DNA from: an uncultured Verrucomicrobiales bacterium
GTDB taxonomy: Bacteria > Verrucomicrobiota > Verrucomicrobiia > Limisphaerales > UBA1100
Length of the DNA: 32,270 nt
NCBI GenBank assembly: GCA_913042895.1
Contig: CAJWMQ010000013.1
Span: 1 to 32,270 of the forward strand
Direction: 5' to 3'
Shown here: one piece after another, positions 10,175 through 19,445 of the stretch
Layout of the letters: each line of letters starts with the position of its first letter
How positions within the stretch are numbered: position 1 is the first letter of the stretch
The notes under the pieces: model-generated
The model's database searches: none
What the model saw: the letters and a program-made list of their open reading frames with translations, nothing else
What the model was told of the DNA's origin: nothing
Translations under genes and position numbers: made by a program

Positions 10175-11368
10175 TCAGCTACGGTCAGTCTTTTGCTTCA
10201 GGGTTAGCAAAGTGATTTCCGATTCAACGCCGATCCGCATGGGCGGCCCCCAATAACCTGTACCGGGGTTCACATACACCCAGCCTTTTTGCCAGGCATT
10301 TAGGCCGCGATAGAAGGGATGAAATCGGCCTACAACAAAATTCCACGGGAAAAACTGGCCACCATGTGTGTGGCCGGATAGTTGAAGATCGAATTGCTGT
10401 TCACGGGCATCTAGGCAGGAACCGGGTTGATGCGCCAACAACACGCGGGCATCGCACTCCGGCGCACCGGCGACCGCAGCCGCCGGATCGGATCGGTGTG
10501 CCGGCAGAATTTTGTGCGCTCGATAATCATTCACGCCCGCCACCATCAGCTTAGCCGAGCCGCGGCGAACGATGGAATGGGCATTGTTCAGGACATTCAA
10601 TCCAAGTTCGGACAGCGTGCGGCACCACGGTTCAGCGCCGGAATAATACTCGTGATTACCGGTCACAAAAAACGTGCCATCCGCACTGGATAAATCCCTG
10701 AGCGGCTCCACGTGTTTGGCCAGATGTTCGGTGGAGCCATCCACTAAATCACCGGTCACCGCCACCATATCCGGCTTGAGCCCGTTCACTGATTCCACCA
10801 CGCGGCGCATGAACGCGCCGGACAACGTCGGCCCCAGATGCAGATCGGAAATTTGCGCGATACGGTAGCCCTCCAACTCGGCTGGCAAATTTTCAATGGG
10901 CACCTCCACGGCCACCACTGAAGGATGCCGGCGTGCGCGCCATACGCCGAACGCTCCAGCCACGGCAGTCACGCCCAAGACACCAAGGTTGGCGGTTTGA
11001 TTGAAGAACCGTCGGCGTTCCGGATCCTCCGGCACGCGCTTTGTTTCCTGCCCCCGCTCCGCCAAGCGCACACCCAACACGCCCAGTTCCATTGCCACCA
11101 TGCCGGTAAAGATCAACGAGAACAATCCCATGCCGCCGTAGGCCACCCAATACAAGGGACCAGCCCAACCGCCCGGGCCAAGGCTGCGCAGAATGGCGAA
11201 GCTGACAAAGACGGAAATGAAATGCCCGACCAACAACGCGACCACCACCCAACGCCAAGCGGAGCCGGCCTCCAGCGGCCGGATTAATCGCCAACCTACC
11301 CACGTGTAGGTGATCAGTAATACAGATGCAAAAACTAGAAAAAACATGCGACGGCGACGGCTATTCAT
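10175..11368 (-). CDS. Membrane-anchored metallophosphoesterase
   Basis: 397 aa; N-terminal hydrophobic helices, then IAQISDLHLGPTL, VTGDLVDGS, FVTGNHEYYSG, LQLSGHTHGGQFFPW metallophosphoesterase motifs. Confidence 0.93.
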   Translation of the reverse strand: MNSRRRRMFFLVFASVLLITYTWVGWRLIRPLEAGSAWRWVVVALLVGHFISVFVSFAILRSLGPGGWAGPLYWVAYGGMGLFSLIFTGMVAMELGVLGVRLAERGQETKRVPEDPERRRFFNQTANLGVLGVTAVAGAFGVWRARRHPSVVAVEVPIENLPAELEGYRIAQISDLHLGPTLSGAFMRRVVESVNGLKPDMVAVTGDLVDGSTEHLAKHVEPLRDLSSADGTFFVTGNHEYYSGAEPWCRTLSELGLNVLNNAHSIVRRGSAKLMVAGVNDYRAHKILPAHRSDPAAAVAGAPECDARVLLAHQPGSCLDAREQQFDLQLSGHTHGGQFFPWNFVVGRFHPFYRGLNAWQKGWVYVNPGTGYWGPPMRIGVESEITLLTLKQKTDRS

Positions 11369-14300
11369 TTAGGAATACAACGCTATCCGACTCGAGACGA
11401 AGCGCCTTAGGCAACGCCTTAGCATCCAGTCGTAAGACCATCCGATGTTTACCAGCAACGACCTCGGCCGTAAACGCATTCGCGCGTCCGAGCGGTTTGC
11501 CGTCAATCCAAGCATCGGCCTTCACGCCAGCGGGCAACTTAAAGGTCACATCACCGGCTTTTTGTTTCTCGAAATAGGTGCCGGCAAACACGTGCACGAG
11601 ACCGACATGCCGGCCCACGGCGGTAAGTTCAGTAATATCCTCTGCCGGCAGATCGCCATTCACGCGGGCGGGCAGCAGTTTCCAACCGGCGTTGTTGCCG
11701 GCGCCAAGCACGTGGTTCGACCACTTTTTCTCGAAGCTTTCCTGCACAATTTTCTCAATGCCGTACTGTTCCACACGATGAGTACCGGGCAAGAGCCGCC
11801 AAGTTCGGGCCACGCCAGTCTTCGTCGCGTCAAACGGCCCGGCCTTGCCGAGTTCGGCGAGGAAGCGGTAAAGATCGAGCTGCTCCTGCTCGGTCAGGCT
11901 TAGGATCAAAGCGGGCGGCATCAACGATTGCCCGTTGATCTTGCGCTTCACCTGATTGCGTGGAATCGACACCAATTTATCCGCCGCATCGCGCAGTACG
12001 ATTTCCGATCCGGTTTCACTGATCTGCACTCCCACCAGCGAACGGTTGTCCTTGGTTTCCACCACCACCGAATGATAGCCCTCCTTAATCTTGCGATTGG
12101 GGTAGAGGATCGATTCGATTAGGTAATCCGGCTGCGCGCTGGCGCCGATGGAGGTGAAGTCCGGCCCCACCTTGCCGCCCGCGCCGCCGATGGCGTGGCA
12201 TACGGTGCAGGCCAAGGCCTGTCGGCGGTACACCTTCTCGCCAGAAAACGGATCGCCTTCCTTCATCGCTCGAGCCGCCAAAGCCTTCAGCTGGGCGGCG
12301 TTCATTTGCTGGGTTAGCAGAGAAATGTTTTGAGAACGCGCGAGTGCCTCCACGAGACCTTTTTCATTGCGACCACCTTCGCGTGCGGCGCGCAGACCGG
12401 CATTAGCCACCGGCTTGGACAATTGCGCCCCGGCTACGCCGGCAGCCAGCAAGCCTCCAGCACCCCGGGTGTTGAGCAGACTGCGCCAAAGCTCGAGTGC
12501 AGCATTTTCATCCTTACTGTCACGCAGCACGGCAAAAATTTCGTTCAAAGAACCTTTCAGGTTCATGCGCCCAAGCGCGCGAGCCGCCGCCTGACGAGTG
12601 CCCGCCGGTTTATCGGCCGCAGCCAAAGCCCTGAGTCCCTGAAATGTTTCTGGACCGCGAATTTGAATCAGGCTGTCGAAGGCTGTTGATTCGCCTTCGG
12701 CAGCAATGACCAGCAGAGGCGCAACCAACTCAGCTCGGTTCCATTCGCCCGCCAACTGTATTGCGGCCGTGCGAATCGCTTCGTCGTTTGACTTCAAATA
12801 ATCGCCCAGACCGGAAAGATCTCCGGTCGGCCGGGCATTGCGAAGATACGCCGCACGCGACAAAGCCGTGAGCACGCGGGCATGAACTTGCGTTTCAAAT
12901 CCATCAGCGCGCAGTTGCTTGAACAGAGTGCTCAACTCCCCCGGACCACCAGCTTCGCCAATCAACTCAATCAACGGGCTGTCTCCATTGGCGGGCAGCT
13001 TGCGTTGTTGCACCAGTTGACCAATCAACTGGCTGGCCCGAGCCGGCTCCAGTGAGCGCAGCGCGAACGCAGCCTGAGCCGGTTTGCCTTTAAAATTCAG
13101 CGCGCCGTTTTGCATGCCACGAACAAAGGGCTCTGCGAGATCGTTCATGGTCAACCACAGGCCGTAATCGAGAAACTTATCCATCGGCTGTTCCAGTACC
13201 TGCAGGGCAAACTGCGCATTTTGATGGGCCGTGGTGGATTCTTTCATCTCAGCATACACGCGCATGGCCTCAAGACGCACGCGCGGATGCTTGTCTCGAA
13301 TGCCCGCGGCGGCGTGCAGTTGCGTGGTGGTGAGGCGATCATGCCAATGGGCCAACACGCGCATGGCCGCGGCGCGCACGCGGGCGTCGTTGGCCTCCAG
13401 CGTGAGCATTAACAGCGAGGCGTTAACCACATCCACCGCCTCATGCAGCCACAAGGCCTCCATTTGGGCGGTTTCGTTTTCACTATGGCGCGCGAGCCAT
13501 TGTTTGAGATCCGGGAGGATGCCCTGTCCACGTTCGTGCAGGACGCGTCGTGCCTGCGCCTGGTCGTAGGCATCCTGAGTCAACAGGAGGTCCATCAGGG
13601 CCGCGTTATTTTTCTCCGTCAAATCGCGTGCCTTTTTCTTGGGCTGCCCCTTGAAGGTCACGCGCCAGATACGCCCATGCACCTTGTCTCGGCGAGGATC
13701 ACGGAAATCGACTTCGCCGTGTTGAATGATGGGGTTAGACCAATCGGCAATGTATAGCGCGCCGTCCGGCCCCTGTTTCACATCGATCGGCCGGAAGCTC
13801 GCGCTACTGCTGCGAATGAAATCTCCCAGATGCTCGGCGGCATAGCCGGCGCCGTTTTCGGAAAGATTAAAGCGAACAATCCGGTGGGCACGAAAATCAC
13901 AGGTGATGGCCTGTCCCTGATATTCCTCCGGGAATTGCGGGCCATCGACGATTTCCAGTCCGGCGAATTTCGGGAAATTCCCCGGGCTCGCGCTCTCCAT
14001 AATGCGGCGGCCGCCGGCATAGGTGAAATACATCGCCCCGGGAATGGCGTAGCTGATGCCCTGAAATCCGGCGCCATCGGTGACGAATGATTGGCCGTGG
14101 CGGTTGAAGTGGTGTCCCCACGGATTGCACCAACCGCGGTACTGGATGCCGGCCTCCTGCGTATCGGGCCGGAGCCACATGATGCCGCCACTCTTCAGAC
14201 GAACAACGCCATGCGGTGTTTCCAGGTGGCTACGAATGTAAATGGACTGATTGAAATACAGCCGGCCATCATGCCCCCAGCGCAGGGTGTGCAGGGTGTG

Positions 14301-15653
14301 ATGAGTATCTTCGGTGCCGAAGCCGGACAACACGATCCGTTTTTCATCGGCCTTGCCGTCGCCATTGGTATCCTTGAAATGCAGCAGCTCGGTGCTTTGG
14401 CCGACATAACACCCGCCATCGCCAGGCTCTATAGCGGTGGGGATAAACAGGCCTTCGGCAAAGATCTCGGTCTTGTCCGCGCGGCCATCGCCGGTGGTGT
14501 CCTGCAAGACCACGATCTTGTCATTGGCCACCTGACCCGGCTTCACCTGCGGATACACCTCCGAGGTCGCCACCCAAAGGCGGCCCTGCGGATCGAAGTT
14601 CATCTGAATCGGCTTGGCCAGCGAGGGATTCTGGGCGAACAGAGAAATCTCCACGCCTTCAGCGGTATCAAACTTCGGCAACGGTTGCGGATTGCGGATG
14701 GGTTTCTCTGGCACCGGCGCATTGGGCGCGGGCTTGAGTTTGAGATCGCGACGCGCGGCAATCTCCTTTTCCTGCGCGATCACCAACGGATCAAAGCGCG
14801 GAATCTCGACGGCGTTGTTGCCCTGCTCATGTTTTCGGAAACCAAAAATGTAAGCCATGTTTTGCGGACGCGAACGGTCGAAGAAGAGCTGGTTCTTGCG
14901 GGCCATTACCGTGCGGAGCTGGATTGCCGCCAGCGATTTCAGACGAGGATGGACGGGCACCCCGAGCTGAGCACAAATCTCTGCCGCCACGCGCGCGTAG
15001 CCGATGTCCACCGGGTGAATACCGTTTTCGGTCAAGGCGGGCTTGGCATTTATCAGCGGATCGGCATTAAACAGGGTCACAAAAAGATCGCCATCTGCCG
15101 CCGCCATCGTTTGAAGTTCCTTGGAGTACGCAGCGAGCTGGCCGTTGTGCACGGTTGGATCCGGCAGACCACCGCCCAACTGCTCATGACGCAAGGGCGA
15201 CAACACCACAAAACGAATCGGACCGCCGGCCGCCTTCCGAACCGCGGCCTTGAGCGCGCGCATGTCTTGACCGAATTGTTCCGGCTGATTTTCAAATGAA
15301 CTGGCCATGCCGTAGCCCAGAAAGACCACGGTAGGTTTCACCAGCGCGATTTGTTTCTGCAACTGCTTCCAGCCTTCATCCGCCGGTTCGCGACCGGCCT
15401 GTTGCAGGCTGAGCCCCGCGCGGGACACACCGCGCGGCGTGTCGCCGCTCCAGCCCAGATTGCGAAAGGTAATATTGCGATCAGGCCAGGCCGTGGTAAG
15501 CCGTAGTTCCAGATGATTGTGGACCTGCATCCGCTCGATGAGGGTGTCGCCCAGAAAAGCCACCCGGTCACCGTCCTTGAGTTCGAACGCCCGTTCGCGA
15601 GCGTTGCCCTTGATGCCGGTGAGAAGAATAAGGAGAGTCAGTACTGTGCGCAT
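11361..15653 (-). CDS. Large exported fusion: SGNH-like domain, PVC-type membrane-bound dehydrogenase beta-propeller, HEAT-like region, cytochrome c heme-binding domain, C-terminal beta domain
   Basis: 1430 aa; signal-like N-terminus; RVAFLGDTLIERMQVHNHLE...GWSGD...GIHPVD (SGNH-like); GVEISLFAQNPSLAKPIQMNFDPQGRLWVATSEVYPQ...DTTGDGRADKTEIFAEGL (propeller); alanine-rich helical repeats; ACTVCHAIGGAGGKVGPDFTSIG (CxxCH heme motif). Confidence 0.9.
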   Translation of the reverse strand: MRTVLTLLILLTGIKGNARERAFELKDGDRVAFLGDTLIERMQVHNHLELRLTTAWPDRNITFRNLGWSGDTPRGVSRAGLSLQQAGREPADEGWKQLQKQIALVKPTVVFLGYGMASSFENQPEQFGQDMRALKAAVRKAAGGPIRFVVLSPLRHEQLGGGLPDPTVHNGQLAAYSKELQTMAAADGDLFVTLFNADPLINAKPALTENGIHPVDIGYARVAAEICAQLGVPVHPRLKSLAAIQLRTVMARKNQLFFDRSRPQNMAYIFGFRKHEQGNNAVEIPRFDPLVIAQEKEIAARRDLKLKPAPNAPVPEKPIRNPQPLPKFDTAEGVEISLFAQNPSLAKPIQMNFDPQGRLWVATSEVYPQVKPGQVANDKIVVLQDTTGDGRADKTEIFAEGLFIPTAIEPGDGGCYVGQSTELLHFKDTNGDGKADEKRIVLSGFGTEDTHHTLHTLRWGHDGRLYFNQSIYIRSHLETPHGVVRLKSGGIMWLRPDTQEAGIQYRGWCNPWGHHFNRHGQSFVTDGAGFQGISYAIPGAMYFTYAGGRRIMESASPGNFPKFAGLEIVDGPQFPEEYQGQAITCDFRAHRIVRFNLSENGAGYAAEHLGDFIRSSSASFRPIDVKQGPDGALYIADWSNPIIQHGEVDFRDPRRDKVHGRIWRVTFKGQPKKKARDLTEKNNAALMDLLLTQDAYDQAQARRVLHERGQGILPDLKQWLARHSENETAQMEALWLHEAVDVVNASLLMLTLEANDARVRAAAMRVLAHWHDRLTTTQLHAAAGIRDKHPRVRLEAMRVYAEMKESTTAHQNAQFALQVLEQPMDKFLDYGLWLTMNDLAEPFVRGMQNGALNFKGKPAQAAFALRSLEPARASQLIGQLVQQRKLPANGDSPLIELIGEAGGPGELSTLFKQLRADGFETQVHARVLTALSRAAYLRNARPTGDLSGLGDYLKSNDEAIRTAAIQLAGEWNRAELVAPLLVIAAEGESTAFDSLIQIRGPETFQGLRALAAADKPAGTRQAAARALGRMNLKGSLNEIFAVLRDSKDENAALELWRSLLNTRGAGGLLAAGVAGAQLSKPVANAGLRAAREGGRNEKGLVEALARSQNISLLTQQMNAAQLKALAARAMKEGDPFSGEKVYRRQALACTVCHAIGGAGGKVGPDFTSIGASAQPDYLIESILYPNRKIKEGYHSVVVETKDNRSLVGVQISETGSEIVLRDAADKLVSIPRNQVKRKINGQSLMPPALILSLTEQEQLDLYRFLAELGKAGPFDATKTGVARTWRLLPGTHRVEQYGIEKIVQESFEKKWSNHVLGAGNNAGWKLLPARVNGDLPAEDITELTAVGRHVGLVHVFAGTYFEKQKAGDVTFKLPAGVKADAWIDGKPLGRANAFTAEVVAGKHRMVLRLDAKALPKALRLESDSVVFLNE

Positions 15654-15658
15654 GAGAG

Positions 15659-16306
15659 TTAGTGTTTTTTCTTAAGAACAGAGTGAATGGTCTGAGCCAT
15701 CAGCTTGGCGCCAGCGGCGTTGGGGTGAATCTTGTCCGGAAACATCGCGGGCTTGCCGGACAACGCTTGATACAAATCGATCACCGTCAGGCTCTCGTCC
15801 CTGGCCACCTTGCGAATGACGGGAATGACGTCGCCCTTAACAGTTTTCTCATTGATGCCCCAGCGCGTCTGGTACACGGGGACCGGCAGGCACAAATAGA
15901 TCATCGGCTTGGTGGGCAGGCTCTTGAAATGCGTCACCATCGCGCGCAGATCCGCCTCGTATTCATTGCCGACCTTGCCCCAGTTTTGCGGTTTGGTGTC
16001 ATTGGTGCCCAGCTTCAGGATTACCACGTTCGGCCCGAAGTCCGTAGCCTGCTTGAAGGCACTCAACTTCCAGTACGGCCGGTCACCGTTCTTGAGTAGC
16101 GTGGCGCCGTTCACGCCGTAATTGCGGACGGTGTAGCCTTTGCCGAGTAGATCGCCCAGCACCTTGGGATAACAGTGATTGGCCCGGTCGCGAATGGCCG
16201 CACCATAGGTAATGCTGTCGCCCACACAGGCAATGCGCGTCACGGAATCCGCCCGGCCGGAGAGCACGGTGGCGGCGAGGAAAATGCAAAAAATGGCGTG
16301 TTTCAT
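15659..16306 (-). CDS. SGNH/GDSL-type acylhydrolase (secreted)
   Basis: 215 aa; signal-like N-terminus, IACVGDSITYGAAI (block I), LKLGTNDTKPQNW (block III), DKIHPNAAGAKLMA (block V). Confidence 0.92.
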   Translation of the reverse strand: MKHAIFCIFLAATVLSGRADSVTRIACVGDSITYGAAIRDRANHCYPKVLGDLLGKGYTVRNYGVNGATLLKNGDRPYWKLSAFKQATDFGPNVVILKLGTNDTKPQNWGKVGNEYEADLRAMVTHFKSLPTKPMIYLCLPVPVYQTRWGINEKTVKGDVIPVIRKVARDESLTVIDLYQALSGKPAMFPDKIHPNAAGAKLMAQTIHSVLKKKH

Positions 16307-16395
16307 GGCAAAAAACGTGGTCCGATCAAACCCCGTTTACCTTAGGCATGCAAGCTGTTTGGCGTGCTCATGAAGCATTCTAATGCCGTTTAGGA

Positions 16396-16423
16396 TTGAA
16401 CAATCCGACTTTTTTTGTATTGT
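16396..16423 (+). promoter_or_regulatory. Candidate promoter immediately upstream of the GTG start at 16431
   Basis: TTGAAC (16396-16401), 16-nt spacer, TATTGT (16418-16423). Confidence 0.5.
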
Positions 16424-16430
16424 CTCCCAC

Positions 16431-17252
16431 GTGACCTTTTTCCCCCACGCCCCACTGGGCGTCCTAGGCGCATTGTCGCCGGATCCCAGCCAAAGCACAG
16501 TTGATTGGGTGGCCGTTTTGATGCTCGGATTATTCTCGGGCATCCTGCTGGTTTCGGGTGGGTTTTACCTGATGACCCGCAAACAAATCCTCACCATCAA
16601 ACGCGAGAAAGCCATGAGCCGGCCGCCGCTGGAGGAGTTGATTCCCTGCAGCCTCGATCTGCCTGAGCAATGGCTCGCCATTCGCAGCGGCAACGTCGCT
16701 GCCGTTCAAGAAACCCTCGGCCTCTCCAATCCCCGCCGCTGCACCTGGAAAGATGGCTTTGCCATCTCGGGAGTGGAACGGCTCTTTATCTCCCCGCCGG
16801 TCAAAGGCTGGATCTTGGTCGTTGGCCCCGCCCTGCCCGCGCCCGAAGAGGACGTGGATTTTTGTTTCCATTTCCTCAGCCACATCAGCAAACGCCTTGG
16901 GCATGTACAGTTCTTCAGCCTGAACAGTGCCCTGAGCCACCACTGCTGGGTGCGCGCCCACACCGGCCGCATTGAGCGGGCCTACGCTTGGTGCGGTGAA
17001 ACACTTTGGAACCAGGGCAAAGCCACTCCCGAGGAATCAGTGCTAGGCATGAAATGCCATGAATATGCCACCACCGTTGAAGAACTGGATTTCCAACAGG
17101 TCAACCACCTGAACCAAAACACCGCCAACATCTCCCAATTGGCCGCACGCTGGAGCCTGAATCCCGCCGCGCTCAAGTCGGATGTTTTTGCCAAAAGTGC
17201 AGGCATCACGGGCGAATTATTCCCCGCTGCCTCCGAACCCGAAACGGATTAA
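16431..17252 (+). CDS. Hypothetical membrane-anchored protein
   Basis: Open frame from 16383 (ATG). The in-frame GTG at 16431 is preferred because a good promoter lies inside 16383-16430. One N-terminal TM segment (VAVLMLGLFSGILLVSGGFYLM), then a soluble domain with no family I recognise. Confidence 0.65.
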   Translation: MTFFPHAPLGVLGALSPDPSQSTVDWVAVLMLGLFSGILLVSGGFYLMTRKQILTIKREKAMSRPPLEELIPCSLDLPEQWLAIRSGNVAAVQETLGLSNPRRCTWKDGFAISGVERLFISPPVKGWILVVGPALPAPEEDVDFCFHFLSHISKRLGHVQFFSLNSALSHHCWVRAHTGRIERAYAWCGETLWNQGKATPEESVLGMKCHEYATTVEELDFQQVNHLNQNTANISQLAARWSLNPAALKSDVFAKSAGITGELFPAASEPETD

Positions 17253-17285
17253 CCAACGCCTCGCGCGCTCAAGAAAGATTTAGTT

Positions 17286-17867
17286 ATGTCATTCGAACTG
17301 GCACTCAAAGAAATCGATAAAACCTTCACCGCCGATGACGGTATGGAACTTGGCATTCGCCCGCTGGAAGCCGGCGACGAAAAGGCCCTGCTCGGGTTTT
17401 TCAAAAACCTACCCGAACCGGAAGTCATGTTTTTCAAACGCCGCGTGCGCGATCCCGAAGTGATCAAGCAATGGTGTGAGAACATCGACCTTTATGCGCG
17501 ACTGCCGCTACTGGCCCTGCACGAAGGCAAGATCATCGCCGTCGCCTCCCTCCTCCAAAACAACGGCGGCTGGAAACGCCACATAGGCCGCATCAGCCAA
17601 AGCATCCTGCCCAAGTACCGCCAAAAAGGCATTGCCGGCAAGCTCGTGCAGGAACTCGTCGATATCGCCCGCATGGCCGGCCTGCAAAAAGTCGAGGCCG
17701 AGTTCATCGACAAACAGGAAGGCGGCCAAAAACTATTCGCTCTGCTCGGCTTCACACACCTCATGCGCCTCGAAGATTACGTGCAGGACATGCAGGCCAT
17801 CCAGCATGACTATGTGTTAATGGGGATGAACCTGAAAACCGACGAGGAATACGCGGGCATGGGTTGA
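17286..17867 (+). CDS. GNAT-family N-acetyltransferase
   Basis: 193 aa; LGIRPLEAGDEKALLGFF, GRISQSILPKYRQKGIAGKLVQELVDIARMAGLQKVEAEF acetyl-CoA-binding pattern. Confidence 0.83.
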   Translation: MSFELALKEIDKTFTADDGMELGIRPLEAGDEKALLGFFKNLPEPEVMFFKRRVRDPEVIKQWCENIDLYARLPLLALHEGKIIAVASLLQNNGGWKRHIGRISQSILPKYRQKGIAGKLVQELVDIARMAGLQKVEAEFIDKQEGGQKLFALLGFTHLMRLEDYVQDMQAIQHDYVLMGMNLKTDEEYAGMG

Positions 17868-18148
17868 TGCCGGCCGAACCGCCTGATATCTGCGCCCACT
17901 GCGGCGCCGACGTCCACCCCAACGCCCGCGCCTGCCCTCAATGCGGTGCCGATGAATCCACCGGCTGGGAGGAAGAGTACGCGCCCGACCTCGGGCTGGA
18001 TGAGGACGAGTTCGATTACGACGGATTTGTTGAACGCGAATTCGGCACCGGCAATACCCCAAAAAAAGTCGTCCCCCACGGGCTGCATTGGTTTTGGTGG
18101 CTGGTCGGCCTGGGCCTGATCGCCGCCCTGCTCCTCATATGGGTTTAA
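17867..18148 (+). CDS. Zinc-ribbon protein with acidic linker and C-terminal TM helix
   Basis: CAHCGADVHPNARACPQCGADE zinc ribbon, acidic stretch, HWFWWLVGLGLIAALLLIWV. ATG at 17867 overlaps the GNAT stop by one base (TGATG). Confidence 0.72.
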   Translation: MPAEPPDICAHCGADVHPNARACPQCGADESTGWEEEYAPDLGLDEDEFDYDGFVEREFGTGNTPKKVVPHGLHWFWWLVGLGLIAALLLIWV

Positions 18149-18155
18149 TTCCCGT

Positions 18156-18183
18156 TTCCAATTCGCCCGGCACCCGGTATCCT
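18156..18183 (+). promoter_or_regulatory. Candidate promoter upstream of the PQQ-like gene at 18189
   Basis: TTCCAA (18156-18161), 16-nt spacer, TATCCT (18178-18183), only 5 nt before the ATG. Confidence 0.35.
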
Positions 18184-18188
18184 GCGGC

Positions 18189-19400
18189 ATGCTAATTCTG
18201 CTGTTGCTGTTGGCGATTGCGTTCCCGTTAAGCGCCGAAGATTGGCCGCAATTTCTCGGCCCGCGCCGTGATGGATCCTATCAGAGCAAGGCCCTCCCCG
18301 CCTGGCCAGCCGCCGGTCCGCAGCAGCTCTGGCAAGCGCAGGTCGGTGCCGGATTTGCCGGACCGGCCGTGGCCGACGGTAAGCTCATTCTGTTTCACCG
18401 AATCGACAACGAAGAAATCGTCGATTGCCTCAACGCCGTCAACGGTCAGCCCATTTGGAGTGCGCGATATGGCGCCGATTACGTAGATGATTTCCGATTC
18501 GACAACGGCCCGCGAGCCGTGCCCGCCATTGCCGGCGGCCGCGTCTTCACCCACGGCGCCCACGGCATGGTGCACGCGTGGGATTTGAAAACCGGCAAGG
18601 CTCTCTGGAAACTGAACGCTCGCACCCAGTTCAAGGCTCCTAAGGGATTCTTCGGATTCGCCTGCTCGCCGCTGGTCGTGGGCAACACCATGCTGCTTAA
18701 CATCGGCGGTGCCCAAGCCGGCATCATCGGACTGGATGTCGCCAGCGGCAAGGTGCGCTGGCGTGCCACGGAGGAACCAGCCAGTTACGCCTCGCCCGTG
18801 CTCGCCACCATCAATGAAACGCAGCAGGCCGTTTTCTTTACCCGCGAAGGCCTCGTCTCCGTGGATCCAGCCACCGGCAAAGTGCGCTTTAGTCATCATT
18901 GGCGGCCCGCCATGCGCGCCAGCGTGAATGCCTGCACGCCGGTGATACTGGGCGACCTTGTGTTTGCCTCCACCAGCTACGGTAAGGGTGCCACCCTTTT
19001 AGCCATTGACGGCGCGGAATTAAAAACTATGTGGGCCAATGACACCTCCATGAGCTGTCATTACTCCAGTTGCGTGATGAACAACGGCCTGCTGTTTGGC
19101 TTTCATGGCAGACAGGAAGCTGGTGCGGATTTGCGCTGTGTAGATTTTAAAACCGGCCGCGTGCATTGGAGCCAACCGGGACTGCGTTCCGGCACAGTCA
19201 CCCGTGCCGGGGACGATCTACTCGTACTCACTGAACGTGGAGAGCTGATCCGCGCCGCCGCATTGGCCAATGAATTTCAGGTCAAGCAACGCGCCCGCAT
19301 CACCCGCGGCGAAGTCCGAGCCTACCCGGCCCTAGCTCAAGGGCGCTTCTATTTCCGTGACGGGGAAACCCTGCGTTGCCTGCAGCTTATCCGGCCGTGA
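18189..19400 (+). CDS. PQQ-like beta-propeller repeat protein (exported)
   Basis: 403 aa; signal-like N-terminus, EDWPQFLGPRRDGSYQ, repeats AWDLKTGKALWKL, GLDVASGKVRWRA, SVDPATGKVRFSH. Confidence 0.9.
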   Translation: MLILLLLLAIAFPLSAEDWPQFLGPRRDGSYQSKALPAWPAAGPQQLWQAQVGAGFAGPAVADGKLILFHRIDNEEIVDCLNAVNGQPIWSARYGADYVDDFRFDNGPRAVPAIAGGRVFTHGAHGMVHAWDLKTGKALWKLNARTQFKAPKGFFGFACSPLVVGNTMLLNIGGAQAGIIGLDVASGKVRWRATEEPASYASPVLATINETQQAVFFTREGLVSVDPATGKVRFSHHWRPAMRASVNACTPVILGDLVFASTSYGKGATLLAIDGAELKTMWANDTSMSCHYSSCVMNNGLLFGFHGRQEAGADLRCVDFKTGRVHWSQPGLRSGTVTRAGDDLLVLTERGELIRAAALANEFQVKQRARITRGEVRAYPALAQGRFYFRDGETLRCLQLIRP

Positions 19401-19445
19401 CTTTGGCTTGCTCACTATGGCCACCACAGTATCGTCGCCTTTCGC

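Noticed and set aside
14091-15299. 402-aa plus-strand ORF antisense to the large fusion gene
   Set aside because: Shadow ORF of a GC-rich coding strand: its translation has no recognisable domain, while the minus-strand frame has clear SGNH and propeller motifs.
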